A stretch of DNA of 64,000 nt from Armatimonadetes bacterium UBA1398 (GTDB taxonomy: Bacteria > Armatimonadota > Zipacnadia > UBA1398). Below, one piece after another: positions 51,961 to 60,417 of the stretch. A program made the position numbers and the translations under genes. Within the stretch, counting starts at the first letter, position 1; each line of letters starts with the position of its first letter. The notes under the pieces were generated by a model. The model was not told the DNA's origin. It worked only from the letters and a program-made list of their open reading frames with translations, and did not search any database. The stretch covers positions 265,997-329,996 of the forward strand of contig DBQI01000065.1 in NCBI GenBank assembly GCA_002305165.1. Reading direction: 5' to 3'.

Positions 51961-54900
51961 GTGCTCGTGTGTCGAGTTCTTCCTGTTGTGCTGCTACTCC
52001 TGTGTATTCTGCCCGCTGCCGGCCAGGATGGCGACCGGCACTATGCTCACGACGTCGTGCTAGATGCCGATGGCATCATTGCCCCGTGGTACGCCGAACC
52101 GAACGGGCAGTTCGACGAGCGCGCCCGCGTCGCGGCCGATACGCTGCTGCGTTACCCTTGGGCTACCTCCCCTACACCGGCTCCGCACTACGTGTACAGC
52201 GGAGCCTGGAACGTCTCAGACGATGGCACGATCTCCTTGCCCCCCCTTGGGGACTGGGACAATGGAGATCTGGGGCAGCGGATGGCGTACGTGCTATCGG
52301 GCCTCACGGACTACTACCGCTACTCGGGCGACGCCGCCGCGATAGCTCACCTCTATGCCGCGGTCGACGTGCTGCTGGCCCATGAGCTAACCGATGAGGA
52401 GCACTCCTGGCCGGGGTTCCCCATCAGTGTCCCAACCAAGGGCAAGCCCTACGGTCATGCCGATCCCCACGGCTTCATTCAGCTGGACATCGTGGGGGAG
52501 GTGGGGTACGCCCTCGTGCAGGCCTACCGCTTGACGGGCGAACGGCGTTGGCTGGAGGCCGCCACGCGCTGGGGGATCCAGCTCGCGCAGCACTGCGATA
52601 CGCGGCCAGGGTCGCCACCCTGGGGCCGGTATGCCAACCCCGAGGATGTCCCGTGGGAGGATCTCCAGACCGGCGGAGTCGTGTTCATCCTGTGCTTCCT
52701 GGACGAGCTCATCGCGATGGGCGTCGAGGGGCCCGACGGGATCGTGCCGCAGGCGCGGCAGGCGGGGGTTGCGTACCTGCGGGATGTGCTCCTGCCAGAT
52801 TGGCTGACGGATGACACCTGGGGCCGGAACTACTGGGACTGGAACGACCCCGTTCAGGCCGAGAACGTCACCGAGTTCGTGTGTCGCTACCTGATCCAGC
52901 ACCCGGATGAGTTCCCCAACTGGCGGACCGACGCGCGGAACATCATGTCCCTCTTCCTGAACCGCACCAGCGTCAGCCCGCACTCCATGGGCGGGGTCTA
53001 CTCTGGCGCCTGGGCCTACCCTGAGTCCTCAAGCTGCTGTGGGCTCTCCCTCTGGTACGGCCCGATGGAGTTGGCCCCGGTCTGGCTCGAGTACGGCGCT
53101 GTGGCGAGCGATCCGTGGGCCACGGAGGTGGGCCGGAGGCAGGCCATTCTGGCCACCTATGACTTCCACCCGACGGGTGTTGTCGAGGACAACATCATGG
53201 GTGGCGCTATCGTGGCCGGAGCGTGGTTCAAGATCGCGCACCCGATGGCCCTGAAGCATGTCCTCAACACCATTGCCTGGATGCCCGAGCTCGGCGCGTC
53301 CGGTGAGAACCACATCCTGTACTCGACCGGCACCATACGCGAGGTCACCTACGAGCCGAACGACGTTGCCTATACCGTCGTCTCGCCCCTCGAGGCGACC
53401 ACAGAGCGCCTCCGATTGGCCTTCATGCCCCGTGAGGTGACCGTAGGTGGCGCCGTGATCGACACCTGGTCATGCCGACCTCTCGGCGGTGGCGACCACC
53501 TCGCGGAGGTCACCCATCTGAGCGGCTTGCCCGTGCGCATCGTGGGCATTGGCGACCCAGCGCGAGCGGTCGAGGAGACGGCGTTCCAGTTTGAGGGAGA
53601 CTGGCGCCCCTCGGTCCGAGCGTCCGATTCGGGGCGGATGGCTGTGGTTGGCGACACGCCTGGCGACGAAGCCAAGCTCGTGTTCGATGGCGACCACCTG
53701 CAGATTGCAGCTCGCTATGGGCCTCGCGGTGGGCTCGCCGATGTGTATGTCGACGGCGAGCGCCAGCTACGCGGTCTGGACCTGTGGTGCCCTCAAACCC
53801 GTCATCGCGCTGTAGCGTGGCGACGCGGTGGCCTGGGACCGGGGCCGCATGAACTGCGGATCGTCGTTCGGGGCGAGGGCAACCCCCGTTCGGCGGGTCG
53901 ACAGATCGTGCTCGACGGAGCCCAGTTCGGCTCCAGCCCCCAACCACCGTCGGCCAAGACCGTCCAGGGCCGGCCTGAGGCTCAGCGTGTGATCTTCGGG
54001 TACCCTCACCGGCAGGATTACGTGGATACCAACGGGCACGCGTGGCGACCAGCCACCGAGTGGACGATCCGTCTCGGCCATGAGGCGGACGCTGTCCGCG
54101 AGGCGTGGTGGACGGCACGGCGGCTGCATCAGGTGGCTGGGACCGACGATGCGGAGCTGTACCGGTACGGGGCGCATGGCAGGGAGTTCGCGTATACGTT
54201 CACTGTGCCCCCCGGAGATTACCATCTGGTGATCCACCTAGCCGAGTCGCGCCGGAGCACCGCCTCTCCCCATGCCGCCGTCACCGTGCTCGTGAACGGC
54301 GAGGTGATGCTGGAGGATGTTGACGTTGCCGCCACAGCGGGGGGACTGGGTCGCGCGACCCACCTGGTGCTGGAGCCCCTCAGGCCTGTCGCGGGCGCGA
54401 TCGAGGTGCGCTTCCGCAATGACAACGGTGGCGAGGCCATCTGCCAAGCGCTGGAGCTCGTCCCCGGACGGGGGCCAGCGGGCCATCCCCCTGTTCGGCT
54501 TGCCGTCGCCGCGAGGACGGCGGGGAATCTCCTCGCGAACCCCGGCTTCGAGGCGGGCTTCAGCGGCGTGTTGGGCCGGCTGGGCGCTTCGGGTGAGACG
54601 GGCGGGTGGCGCTACCTGTTCGCGGGCGCAGGACAGGCGTACGTCTACCCAGAGTCGGCCTACATCATCCACCCCGATTGGGGGCTGCCGGTCTACTACG
54701 CGGGCCAGGAGGCGCTCAGAACTCACGGGCACGAGGCGGCGGTTACCATGGTGTTCCAGGAGGTGGCCGTCGCGCAAGGGGCGGAGTACCAAGCATCGGT
54801 CTGGGTTCGCGGCTGCGACCTGCGAGGCAAGGGGTTCGGCGCCAGCCCTGGAGACAGCGCCGTCCTGCGGATACAGGAGATCGGGCGGACGGGCGAAGTT

Positions 54901-55101
54901 GTAGCTGAGCACCGCTCGATCCAGGCGGCCGTGCCGAATGAGTGGACGCGGCTTGAGGTGCTGTTCCCGGCACAGGCGAGCACAGCCCGGGTACGCTTCT
55001 TGCTCGAGAGTCGCATTGATGGTCCCTACGATGAGGGTCACATAACCTATGATGAGGCGAGCCTGACGCTCGTCTCCGACGGCGATGGAGGCGACCAATG
55101 A
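51961..55101 (+). CDS. Large secreted multidomain protein with glycosidase-like barrel, malectin-like and carbohydrate-binding domains
   Basis: 1046 residues from GTG 51961, with GGAGG 9 bases upstream. A signal peptide (RVLPVVLLLLCILPAAG) starts it. Residues 30-480 look like an (alpha/alpha)6 barrel (YVLSGLTDYYRYSGDAAAIA, GYALVQAYRLTGERRWLEAA), as in GH88/105/127-type clans, but I cannot place its catalytic residues. About 530-680 is beta-rich; 680-850 resembles a malectin domain (FTVPPGDYHLVIHLAES, VLVNGEVMLEDVDV). From 855 a carbohydrate-binding sandwich begins with NLLANPGFEAGFSG. It probably binds and cleaves or debranches a plant glycan. Its last four bases overlap the next gene. Confidence 0.65.
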   Translation: MLVCRVLPVVLLLLCILPAAGQDGDRHYAHDVVLDADGIIAPWYAEPNGQFDERARVAADTLLRYPWATSPTPAPHYVYSGAWNVSDDGTISLPPLGDWDNGDLGQRMAYVLSGLTDYYRYSGDAAAIAHLYAAVDVLLAHELTDEEHSWPGFPISVPTKGKPYGHADPHGFIQLDIVGEVGYALVQAYRLTGERRWLEAATRWGIQLAQHCDTRPGSPPWGRYANPEDVPWEDLQTGGVVFILCFLDELIAMGVEGPDGIVPQARQAGVAYLRDVLLPDWLTDDTWGRNYWDWNDPVQAENVTEFVCRYLIQHPDEFPNWRTDARNIMSLFLNRTSVSPHSMGGVYSGAWAYPESSSCCGLSLWYGPMELAPVWLEYGAVASDPWATEVGRRQAILATYDFHPTGVVEDNIMGGAIVAGAWFKIAHPMALKHVLNTIAWMPELGASGENHILYSTGTIREVTYEPNDVAYTVVSPLEATTERLRLAFMPREVTVGGAVIDTWSCRPLGGGDHLAEVTHLSGLPVRIVGIGDPARAVEETAFQFEGDWRPSVRASDSGRMAVVGDTPGDEAKLVFDGDHLQIAARYGPRGGLADVYVDGERQLRGLDLWCPQTRHRAVAWRRGGLGPGPHELRIVVRGEGNPRSAGRQIVLDGAQFGSSPQPPSAKTVQGRPEAQRVIFGYPHRQDYVDTNGHAWRPATEWTIRLGHEADAVREAWWTARRLHQVAGTDDAELYRYGAHGREFAYTFTVPPGDYHLVIHLAESRRSTASPHAAVTVLVNGEVMLEDVDVAATAGGLGRATHLVLEPLRPVAGAIEVRFRNDNGGEAICQALELVPGRGPAGHPPVRLAVAARTAGNLLANPGFEAGFSGVLGRLGASGETGGWRYLFAGAGQAYVYPESAYIIHPDWGLPVYYAGQEALRTHGHEAAVTMVFQEVAVAQGAEYQASVWVRGCDLRGKGFGASPGDSAVLRIQEIGRTGEVVAEHRSIQAAVPNEWTRLEVLFPAQASTARVRFLLESRIDGPYDEGHITYDEASLTLVSDGDGGDQ

Positions 55102-56186
55102 GCGGCGAGGGCAAGATCAGGATCGGTGTCGTGGGAGGAGGGTTCGGCGCCAGTTTCCACTTCCACGAGCACCCCCTGGCCGAGGTCGTCGCTGTCAGCG
55201 ACCTGCTGCCCGATCGGCGCGCGCATCTCCAGCAACGCTACCAGTGCGACACGGCCTATGAGTCGCTTGAGGAACTCCTACAGGATGACCGACTCGATGC
55301 CGTGGCCATCTTCTCCGGGGCGCCCGACCATGCGCGGCACTGTGTAGCGGTGATGGACCGGGGGCTGCATTGTCTCTCGGCGGTGCCGGCGGCGGTGTCC
55401 CTAGAGGAGTGCGCGCTGCTCGTGGAGACCAAGGAGCGCACTGGCGTCCGGTACATGATGGCAGAGACGAGCTACTACCGCGCGGACGCGATCACGGCCC
55501 GCCGTCTCTATCAGGACGGTGCATTCGGCGAGTTGATGTACTCGGAGGTAGAGTACTATCATCCGGCCATCGGCGCCGCGGGCGACCCGCTCTCCTTTGC
55601 GGATGGCGAGCGCACATGGCGCTACGGCTTACCGCCGCAGCTCTACCCTACCCATTCGACCGGCTTCCTTGTCGGCGTCACGGGCGAGCGCCTGGTGAGC
55701 GTGGCGTGCGTCGGTACCGCTGGCGGTGACCAGGGATTTGTGGACAACCTATATGGGAATCCCTTCGATAACGAGTGCGCCCTGTTCACCACCGACCGCG
55801 GACACATATGCCGGAGCAACGTGATGTGGAATGTGTGGAACCACGGCGAGCGGGCCCAGTGGATGGGCACTCGCTGTTCCCTGTTCGCCGGTAGCTGGTC
55901 CGGCCAACCCTACGTCATCCGGTCCATGGACGGCGGAGACGCGCCTCCCCCGCGCGACTACGCCCATCTGCTGCCCGATGCCATGCGCTATGACTCGGGA
56001 CATGGGGGATCCCACCCGTTCCTAACCCACGAGTTCGTCTCTGCGGTGGTCGAGGACAGGGAGCCGTCTGTGAACGTCTACGAAGCGGTGGCTATGACGG
56101 CCCCTGGGATTGTTGCTCATGAATCCGCGCAGCGCGGAGGCGAGCGTTTGTCGGTGCCCAGTTTCGATCCTCAATGCAAGGAGTGA
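55098..56186 (+). CDS. Gfo/Idh/MocA-fold protein, altered catalytic motif (paralog of 48725)
   Basis: A 362-residue protein without signal. The Rossmann motif is RIGVVGGGFGASFHFHEHP. LSAVPAAVSLEECALLVETK then VRYMMAETSYYR corresponds to the region where others have E-K-P; the lysine is absent, exactly as in the protein at 48725. LPPQLYPTHSTGFLVGVTGE and MWNVWNHGERAQWMGTRCS follow. It starts in an ATGA overlap with the 1046-residue gene, so the two are translated together, which links it to handling of that protein's product. Its position in the cytoplasm differs from the exported paralog. Confidence 0.8.
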   Translation: MSGEGKIRIGVVGGGFGASFHFHEHPLAEVVAVSDLLPDRRAHLQQRYQCDTAYESLEELLQDDRLDAVAIFSGAPDHARHCVAVMDRGLHCLSAVPAAVSLEECALLVETKERTGVRYMMAETSYYRADAITARRLYQDGAFGELMYSEVEYYHPAIGAAGDPLSFADGERTWRYGLPPQLYPTHSTGFLVGVTGERLVSVACVGTAGGDQGFVDNLYGNPFDNECALFTTDRGHICRSNVMWNVWNHGERAQWMGTRCSLFAGSWSGQPYVIRSMDGGDAPPPRDYAHLLPDAMRYDSGHGGSHPFLTHEFVSAVVEDREPSVNVYEAVAMTAPGIVAHESAQRGGERLSVPSFDPQCKE

Positions 56187-56193
56187 AGAGCCC

Positions 56194-57849
56194 ATGCTAG
56201 GGCGTGGAGGTATTGCCGCGATGACGATCATGACAGCCGTGTCGCTATTGAGCTTCGGTCAGAGCGCACAGAGCGCCGAGTGGCGCCTGCTCCGCGGAGA
56301 GTGGGGCCGAGCCAATGAGTTCGGAGCCGTGCTGATACACCGTGGCTCGGGGGAGGGAGTAGCGCTCTGGGAGGACTCCTTCACCGATGGCGCGTTCCGG
56401 TGCCTCGTCGAGCCGTCCCTCTCGCTGCCGGAGTGCGGCCTGTCCCTCCTGGCGACCTCAGACACCGGCAGTGGCTACCGCTGCGGCATCGGAGGCGCCG
56501 CGACGGGGTTCTGGCTTGCCGGGCCGACCGGTGACCTCCTGTGGCAGGATGCGACAGCGCCCCTCGTGCCGTACACGGCCGTGTGGTTGGAGGGAGTGGT
56601 CGAGGGCAACCGGGTCCGCGTTCAACTCCTGACGGGCGATGGCAAGGATCTGATCTCTCAGGGGCCCTGGGTGGAGATGGATGGGCCCCGCTCGGGTTCG
56701 GCCGCAGGGGTGTTCTCCTCGGGCGGACCGGCCCGCTTCCGCAGCCCCATCGTCGCGGCTGAGCCTCTGAGTCCAGTCGTGGACGACCCACCGAACCTGC
56801 GTCGCCTCGGCAACGACCCCGACTGGTCACTGCTGGGCGGGGGGCTCTGGATGTGGGCTTCGGGTACCCGAGACCGGATCCAGCAGACGCGGCCCGCGGA
56901 GCGAGCCTGGGCTATCCACCTTCCGACCAAAGACACCCACCGCGTGTGGCGCACGTGGGTCCGGGTGCAGCCGGGGACTGGCGGGGCCGGCATGGAGTTC
57001 CTCGTCGATCCCACCCGCGAGTCGGGGCTCCTGTGCTGGCTGGGGGGCGAGTGGGGCAACGGATGCCTGATGCTGTATGCCACGCCTTTCGGCGAGCTAT
57101 GGCAGGGCCCGTCAGCCACCTGGCACTATGACACCGACTACCTCCTGGAGGCGGAGACCCGAGCCGGCGAGGCGCGCGTGAAGCTCTACGACGCGACTGG
57201 GCAGGTGCTGTCAGAGAGCCCCTGGATGACGATCCCGGACGGGATCACCGAGCGAGCTGGGCACATCGGCTTCCAGACCTGGATCGGCCTCGCGGAGTTC
57301 TGGGGGTTCGCGGGTGAGGGCACTGGCACGGCGACCGTCGAGGCTCCAGGCACGACGACTGACCTGGGTATGGGATGGCAGTCTCAGGCGGGCGAGTGGT
57401 CGCTAGGGGCAGGGGGCGCGCTCGTCGCCGCAGCCGAGGGCGTTGGCTTGAACCAGCTAGTCGAGGGCGCGAAGGGCACGTGGCGGGTGACCGTTAGCGG
57501 CGCTGGGGACGCGGGGAGAGTCGCGCTGCTCTTCCAGACCGCGGCCGACTTGAGCGAGGGGTTCGCCGTGGAGCTCGACGCCGCAGGCGCTCGACTGCTC
57601 GACCTCGCCCTCTCCGGCCAACCGCGGTGGCAGGCAACGAACGCCTCGCTTGGCGCCGGTGCACTGACCCTGGAGGGTATCGTCGAGACGGACCGCGTAC
57701 GCATACGTGTGCTCCGCGACGGACAGCCCCTCGTTGAGTCGCCGACGGTGTACGTGTCAGAGCGTAACAACACGCGCCGCGGCATCCTGGGCGTCCAGAC
57801 GGACGGTCCGGCCACGTTCAGTGATTGGGGCTATGAGCCGGCGGAGTAG
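56194..57849 (+). CDS. Secreted protein of three laminin-G-like/DUF1080-like repeats
   Basis: About 551 residues. A signal peptide precedes AEWRLLRGEWGR. Three similar units follow: one from AEWRLLRGEW, a second from DWSLLGGGLWMW and a third from GWQSQAGEWSLGAGG. Each holds an edge strand like YRCGIGG or MEFLVDP, then VRVQLLTGDG or ARVKLYDATG, and a P-W-V/M segment before G-x-x-G-V/I/F-x-x-x. This matches the concanavalin-like fold of DUF1080 proteins, often sugar-binding. It is likely a modular binding protein. ATG 56194 has AAGGAG ten bases upstream, overlapping the previous stop region. Confidence 0.65.
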   Translation: MLGRGGIAAMTIMTAVSLLSFGQSAQSAEWRLLRGEWGRANEFGAVLIHRGSGEGVALWEDSFTDGAFRCLVEPSLSLPECGLSLLATSDTGSGYRCGIGGAATGFWLAGPTGDLLWQDATAPLVPYTAVWLEGVVEGNRVRVQLLTGDGKDLISQGPWVEMDGPRSGSAAGVFSSGGPARFRSPIVAAEPLSPVVDDPPNLRRLGNDPDWSLLGGGLWMWASGTRDRIQQTRPAERAWAIHLPTKDTHRVWRTWVRVQPGTGGAGMEFLVDPTRESGLLCWLGGEWGNGCLMLYATPFGELWQGPSATWHYDTDYLLEAETRAGEARVKLYDATGQVLSESPWMTIPDGITERAGHIGFQTWIGLAEFWGFAGEGTGTATVEAPGTTTDLGMGWQSQAGEWSLGAGGALVAAAEGVGLNQLVEGAKGTWRVTVSGAGDAGRVALLFQTAADLSEGFAVELDAAGARLLDLALSGQPRWQATNASLGAGALTLEGIVETDRVRIRVLRDGQPLVESPTVYVSERNNTRRGILGVQTDGPATFSDWGYEPAE

Positions 57850-57860
57850 GTGGATCCTCG

Positions 57861-59348
57861 ATGCGCGCAGTGATCGGTGTTGATCTCGGCACCTCGGCGA
57901 CGAAGGTCGGGCTCTACGACGCCCAGGATGGCCGTCCCGTACGCTTGTCCAGTCAGGCCTATGAGCTGGGTTCTCCCCAGCCAGGCTGGGCCGAGATGGC
58001 GGCTGAGACCTACTGGCGTGCGGTGGTGGACGGTGTGCGCGCCGTCAGCGAGGGCCTCCCAAGCGCGGACATCGTGGGGCTGGGGCTCTCATCCCAAGGC
58101 CAGACGTTCGTGGTGCTCGACGACCGGAACATGCCTCTCCGACCGGCTATCGCGTGGCTCGACGTGCGAGCCGAGGCCGAGGCGCGCGAGGTAGAGGAGC
58201 GGCTGGGGGCCGAAGCCTACACGAGGCACACCGGCCTCCCGCGACCGAGTGCGATCGATTCTATCTCCAAGCTCCTCTGGCTGCGTCGTCATGAGCCTAA
58301 GGTGATGGCGCAGTGCGCCCGGGCTCTGGTGCTTCCGGCCTGCATCGCCCTCCGGCTCACGGGCCGCGCCGCTTGCGACCCATCCAACGGAGGCTCCATG
58401 GGGCTCCTGGACCGCCAGATGGGCGACTGGTGGCCGGAGGCCGCGGACCTGGTCGGGTTGCCTACGGAGTCCTTCGGTGATGTGGTGCCCGCGCGGGCCG
58501 CGGCTGGCCGGTTGACCTCCTCGGCCGCGGCCGAGCTCGGGCTTGCAGCTGGCATTCCTGTGGCTGTCGGCACCAATGACCAGTACTCGGGCGCCCTCTC
58601 GGTGGGGAACCGGGCGCCTGGTCAGCTCTCGGGCACCCTTGGCACAGCCATGCCACTGCTCACCATGGTGCCCGATGCGGCGCCCTATGGTGGCCGGGGC
58701 CTCTCCATCTCGCCCCACCCTCTCGGCGATGGCTGGTTCATCATGGCGTATACCAAGACGGCGGCAGCCTGTCTCTCATGGCTGCAGGGGCTCCTGGAGA
58801 GTGACGGCGGAGTCCAGGCGCTGGCTCTGGCAGCCGATGCGGTGCCGCCGGGGGCGGAGGGCGTTACGTGTCTGCCTCACCTCGCCGGGATGTCGACGCC
58901 CTCCTTCGACTCGACCGTCCGAGGGGGCTTCCTGGGCCTCAGCCTGAACCACGGCAGGGCTCATCTTGCGCGGGCTGCCATGGAAGCGGTGTGCTACGGC
59001 GCCAGAGACTGCCTGCGACTCTTGAGCGGCGCCGAGCGGCGGTGGGAGAAGGTGACGCTCACCGGGGGCGCGGCCTCGTCAGTGATCTGGATGGGGATGC
59101 TCGCTGACGTCCTGGGTCTGCCTGTAGTCGTCACCGAGGCGCCCGAAGCCGCATGCCGGGGGGCCGCGCTGCTGGGTCTTCTGGCAGCCGGCGACGAGAG
59201 TGCTATCGAGTGGCCGGGTGGGTCGGTGGAGGGGTGCCGGACGTTCAGTCCGAACCCGGAGACAAAGCCCGCGTATGACGAGGGCTATGAACGCTACGCG
59301 CGGGCCATGGATGTCCTATACCCTGGGGTTAGGACCGCAAGGGGCTGA
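57861..59348 (+). CDS. xylB: FGGY-family kinase, xylulokinase-like
   Basis: A 495-residue sugar kinase. VIGVDLGTSATKVGLYDAQD opens the ATPase fold; QPGWAEMAAETYW, GLGLSSQGQTFVVLDD and IAWLDVRAEAE follow, as in xylulokinases. VGTNDQYSGALSVGNRAPGQ and LTGGAASSVIW complete the second half. It should phosphorylate a ketopentose such as D-xylulose or L-ribulose; AraA-like isomerase at 60418 favours the latter, so the symbol is tentative. It starts 12 bases after the repeat protein and is followed directly by the amidohydrolase. Confidence 0.8.
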   Translation: MRAVIGVDLGTSATKVGLYDAQDGRPVRLSSQAYELGSPQPGWAEMAAETYWRAVVDGVRAVSEGLPSADIVGLGLSSQGQTFVVLDDRNMPLRPAIAWLDVRAEAEAREVEERLGAEAYTRHTGLPRPSAIDSISKLLWLRRHEPKVMAQCARALVLPACIALRLTGRAACDPSNGGSMGLLDRQMGDWWPEAADLVGLPTESFGDVVPARAAAGRLTSSAAAELGLAAGIPVAVGTNDQYSGALSVGNRAPGQLSGTLGTAMPLLTMVPDAAPYGGRGLSISPHPLGDGWFIMAYTKTAAACLSWLQGLLESDGGVQALALAADAVPPGAEGVTCLPHLAGMSTPSFDSTVRGGFLGLSLNHGRAHLARAAMEAVCYGARDCLRLLSGAERRWEKVTLTGGAASSVIWMGMLADVLGLPVVVTEAPEAACRGAALLGLLAAGDESAIEWPGGSVEGCRTFSPNPETKPAYDEGYERYARAMDVLYPGVRTARG

Positions 59349-59353
59349 GCACA

Positions 59354-60391
59354 CTGCACTGGATCAGCGAGCCGGACTACTTCCGCGAGCGGGATCTGCC
59401 GCTCTACAGGGAGGAGCTTGAGAGCTTCGTCCCGGATCGGGTCCTGGACTGCCACGCCCACATCTACCTCACCGCCCACCAGAGCCGTACGCCCACAGAG
59501 GCGGAGATCCGGGCCTCCTTCGGAAGCCACGAGCGCGACTTCAGCGTCGATCACTTGTTCGAGGCCCTAGGCGCCCTCATGCCTGCGACGTGGCATGAGG
59601 CCCTCGTCTTCGGGATGCCCTCGAAGTACATGGATATCGATGCCGGCAATGCGTACGTCGCCGACCAACTCTCGGACCCTCGAGTGCATGGGCTGGCTCT
59701 CCTGGATCCGCGCGCGGATGAGGGGTCGCTGAACCGGCTCCTGGAGGAGGGCGGGTTCCTGGGCTTCAAGCCCTACCACGCTCTGGTAGACCGGCCCACG
59801 GAAGAGGTCTCGATTGTGGATATGGTCCCACGCGCGGCACGTCGAGTCGCGGGCTTCCGGCGCGCCATCATCATGCTGCATGTGCCTCGGGCGGGCCGGA
59901 TCGCTGATCCGCGCAACATAGACGAGGTCTGCGAACTCTGCGTGGAGTGCCCCAACGTCTCAGTGATCCTGGCGCACATTGGCCGGTCTTACGGCCCGTG
60001 GTTCATCGAGCAGGCGATCGATCGACTGCGCCAGTTTCCGAACCTGTACTACGACGTGGCCGCGCTGGACGACGCTGAGACTATCGAAGTGGTCCTGAAC
60101 GCCGTGCCCTCGGAGCGACTCCTCTTCGGTACAGACCTACCCATCACCGCCCACCGAGGGAAGCACCTCTGCGTGAACCGCCAATGCATCTTCCTGACTC
60201 GAGAGCGTCACCCGTGGTCGATCTCCTCGGAGACCGGCGGGGCGCTTCAGCTCACCTTCTTCGTTTACGAGACTCTGCGTGCTCTGAAACGAGCCAGTGG
60301 CAAGTGCGCCCTGACGAGGGGCCAGGTTGAGGGGATCTTCTACGGGAACGCCCGCGCTCTCATCGAGCGGGCTATGGCGGCGGTGTCGTGA
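59354..60391 (+). CDS. Amidohydrolase family protein, possible CTG start
   Basis: The frame carries RVLDCHAHIY (metal HxH), LGFKPYHALV with a likely metal-site Lys and His, IIMLHVP, VILAHIGRS and LLFGTDLP, typical of an amidohydrolase-2 TIM barrel. It is open upstream only to a TAG at 59330 and contains no ATG, GTG or TTG before the HxH motif; the first usual start, TTG 59555, would remove the motif. AAGGGG (59339-59344) lies 9 bases before CTG 59354, which would give a complete 345-residue enzyme. It lies between a pentose kinase and an AraA-like isomerase, so a sugar lactone or derivative is a fair guess. Confidence 0.7.
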   Translation: MHWISEPDYFRERDLPLYREELESFVPDRVLDCHAHIYLTAHQSRTPTEAEIRASFGSHERDFSVDHLFEALGALMPATWHEALVFGMPSKYMDIDAGNAYVADQLSDPRVHGLALLDPRADEGSLNRLLEEGGFLGFKPYHALVDRPTEEVSIVDMVPRAARRVAGFRRAIIMLHVPRAGRIADPRNIDEVCELCVECPNVSVILAHIGRSYGPWFIEQAIDRLRQFPNLYYDVAALDDAETIEVVLNAVPSERLLFGTDLPITAHRGKHLCVNRQCIFLTRERHPWSISSETGGALQLTFFVYETLRALKRASGKCALTRGQVEGIFYGNARALIERAMAAVS

Positions 60392-60417
60392 CGGCTGACC
60401 GAAGGAGCGCAGCGCAA

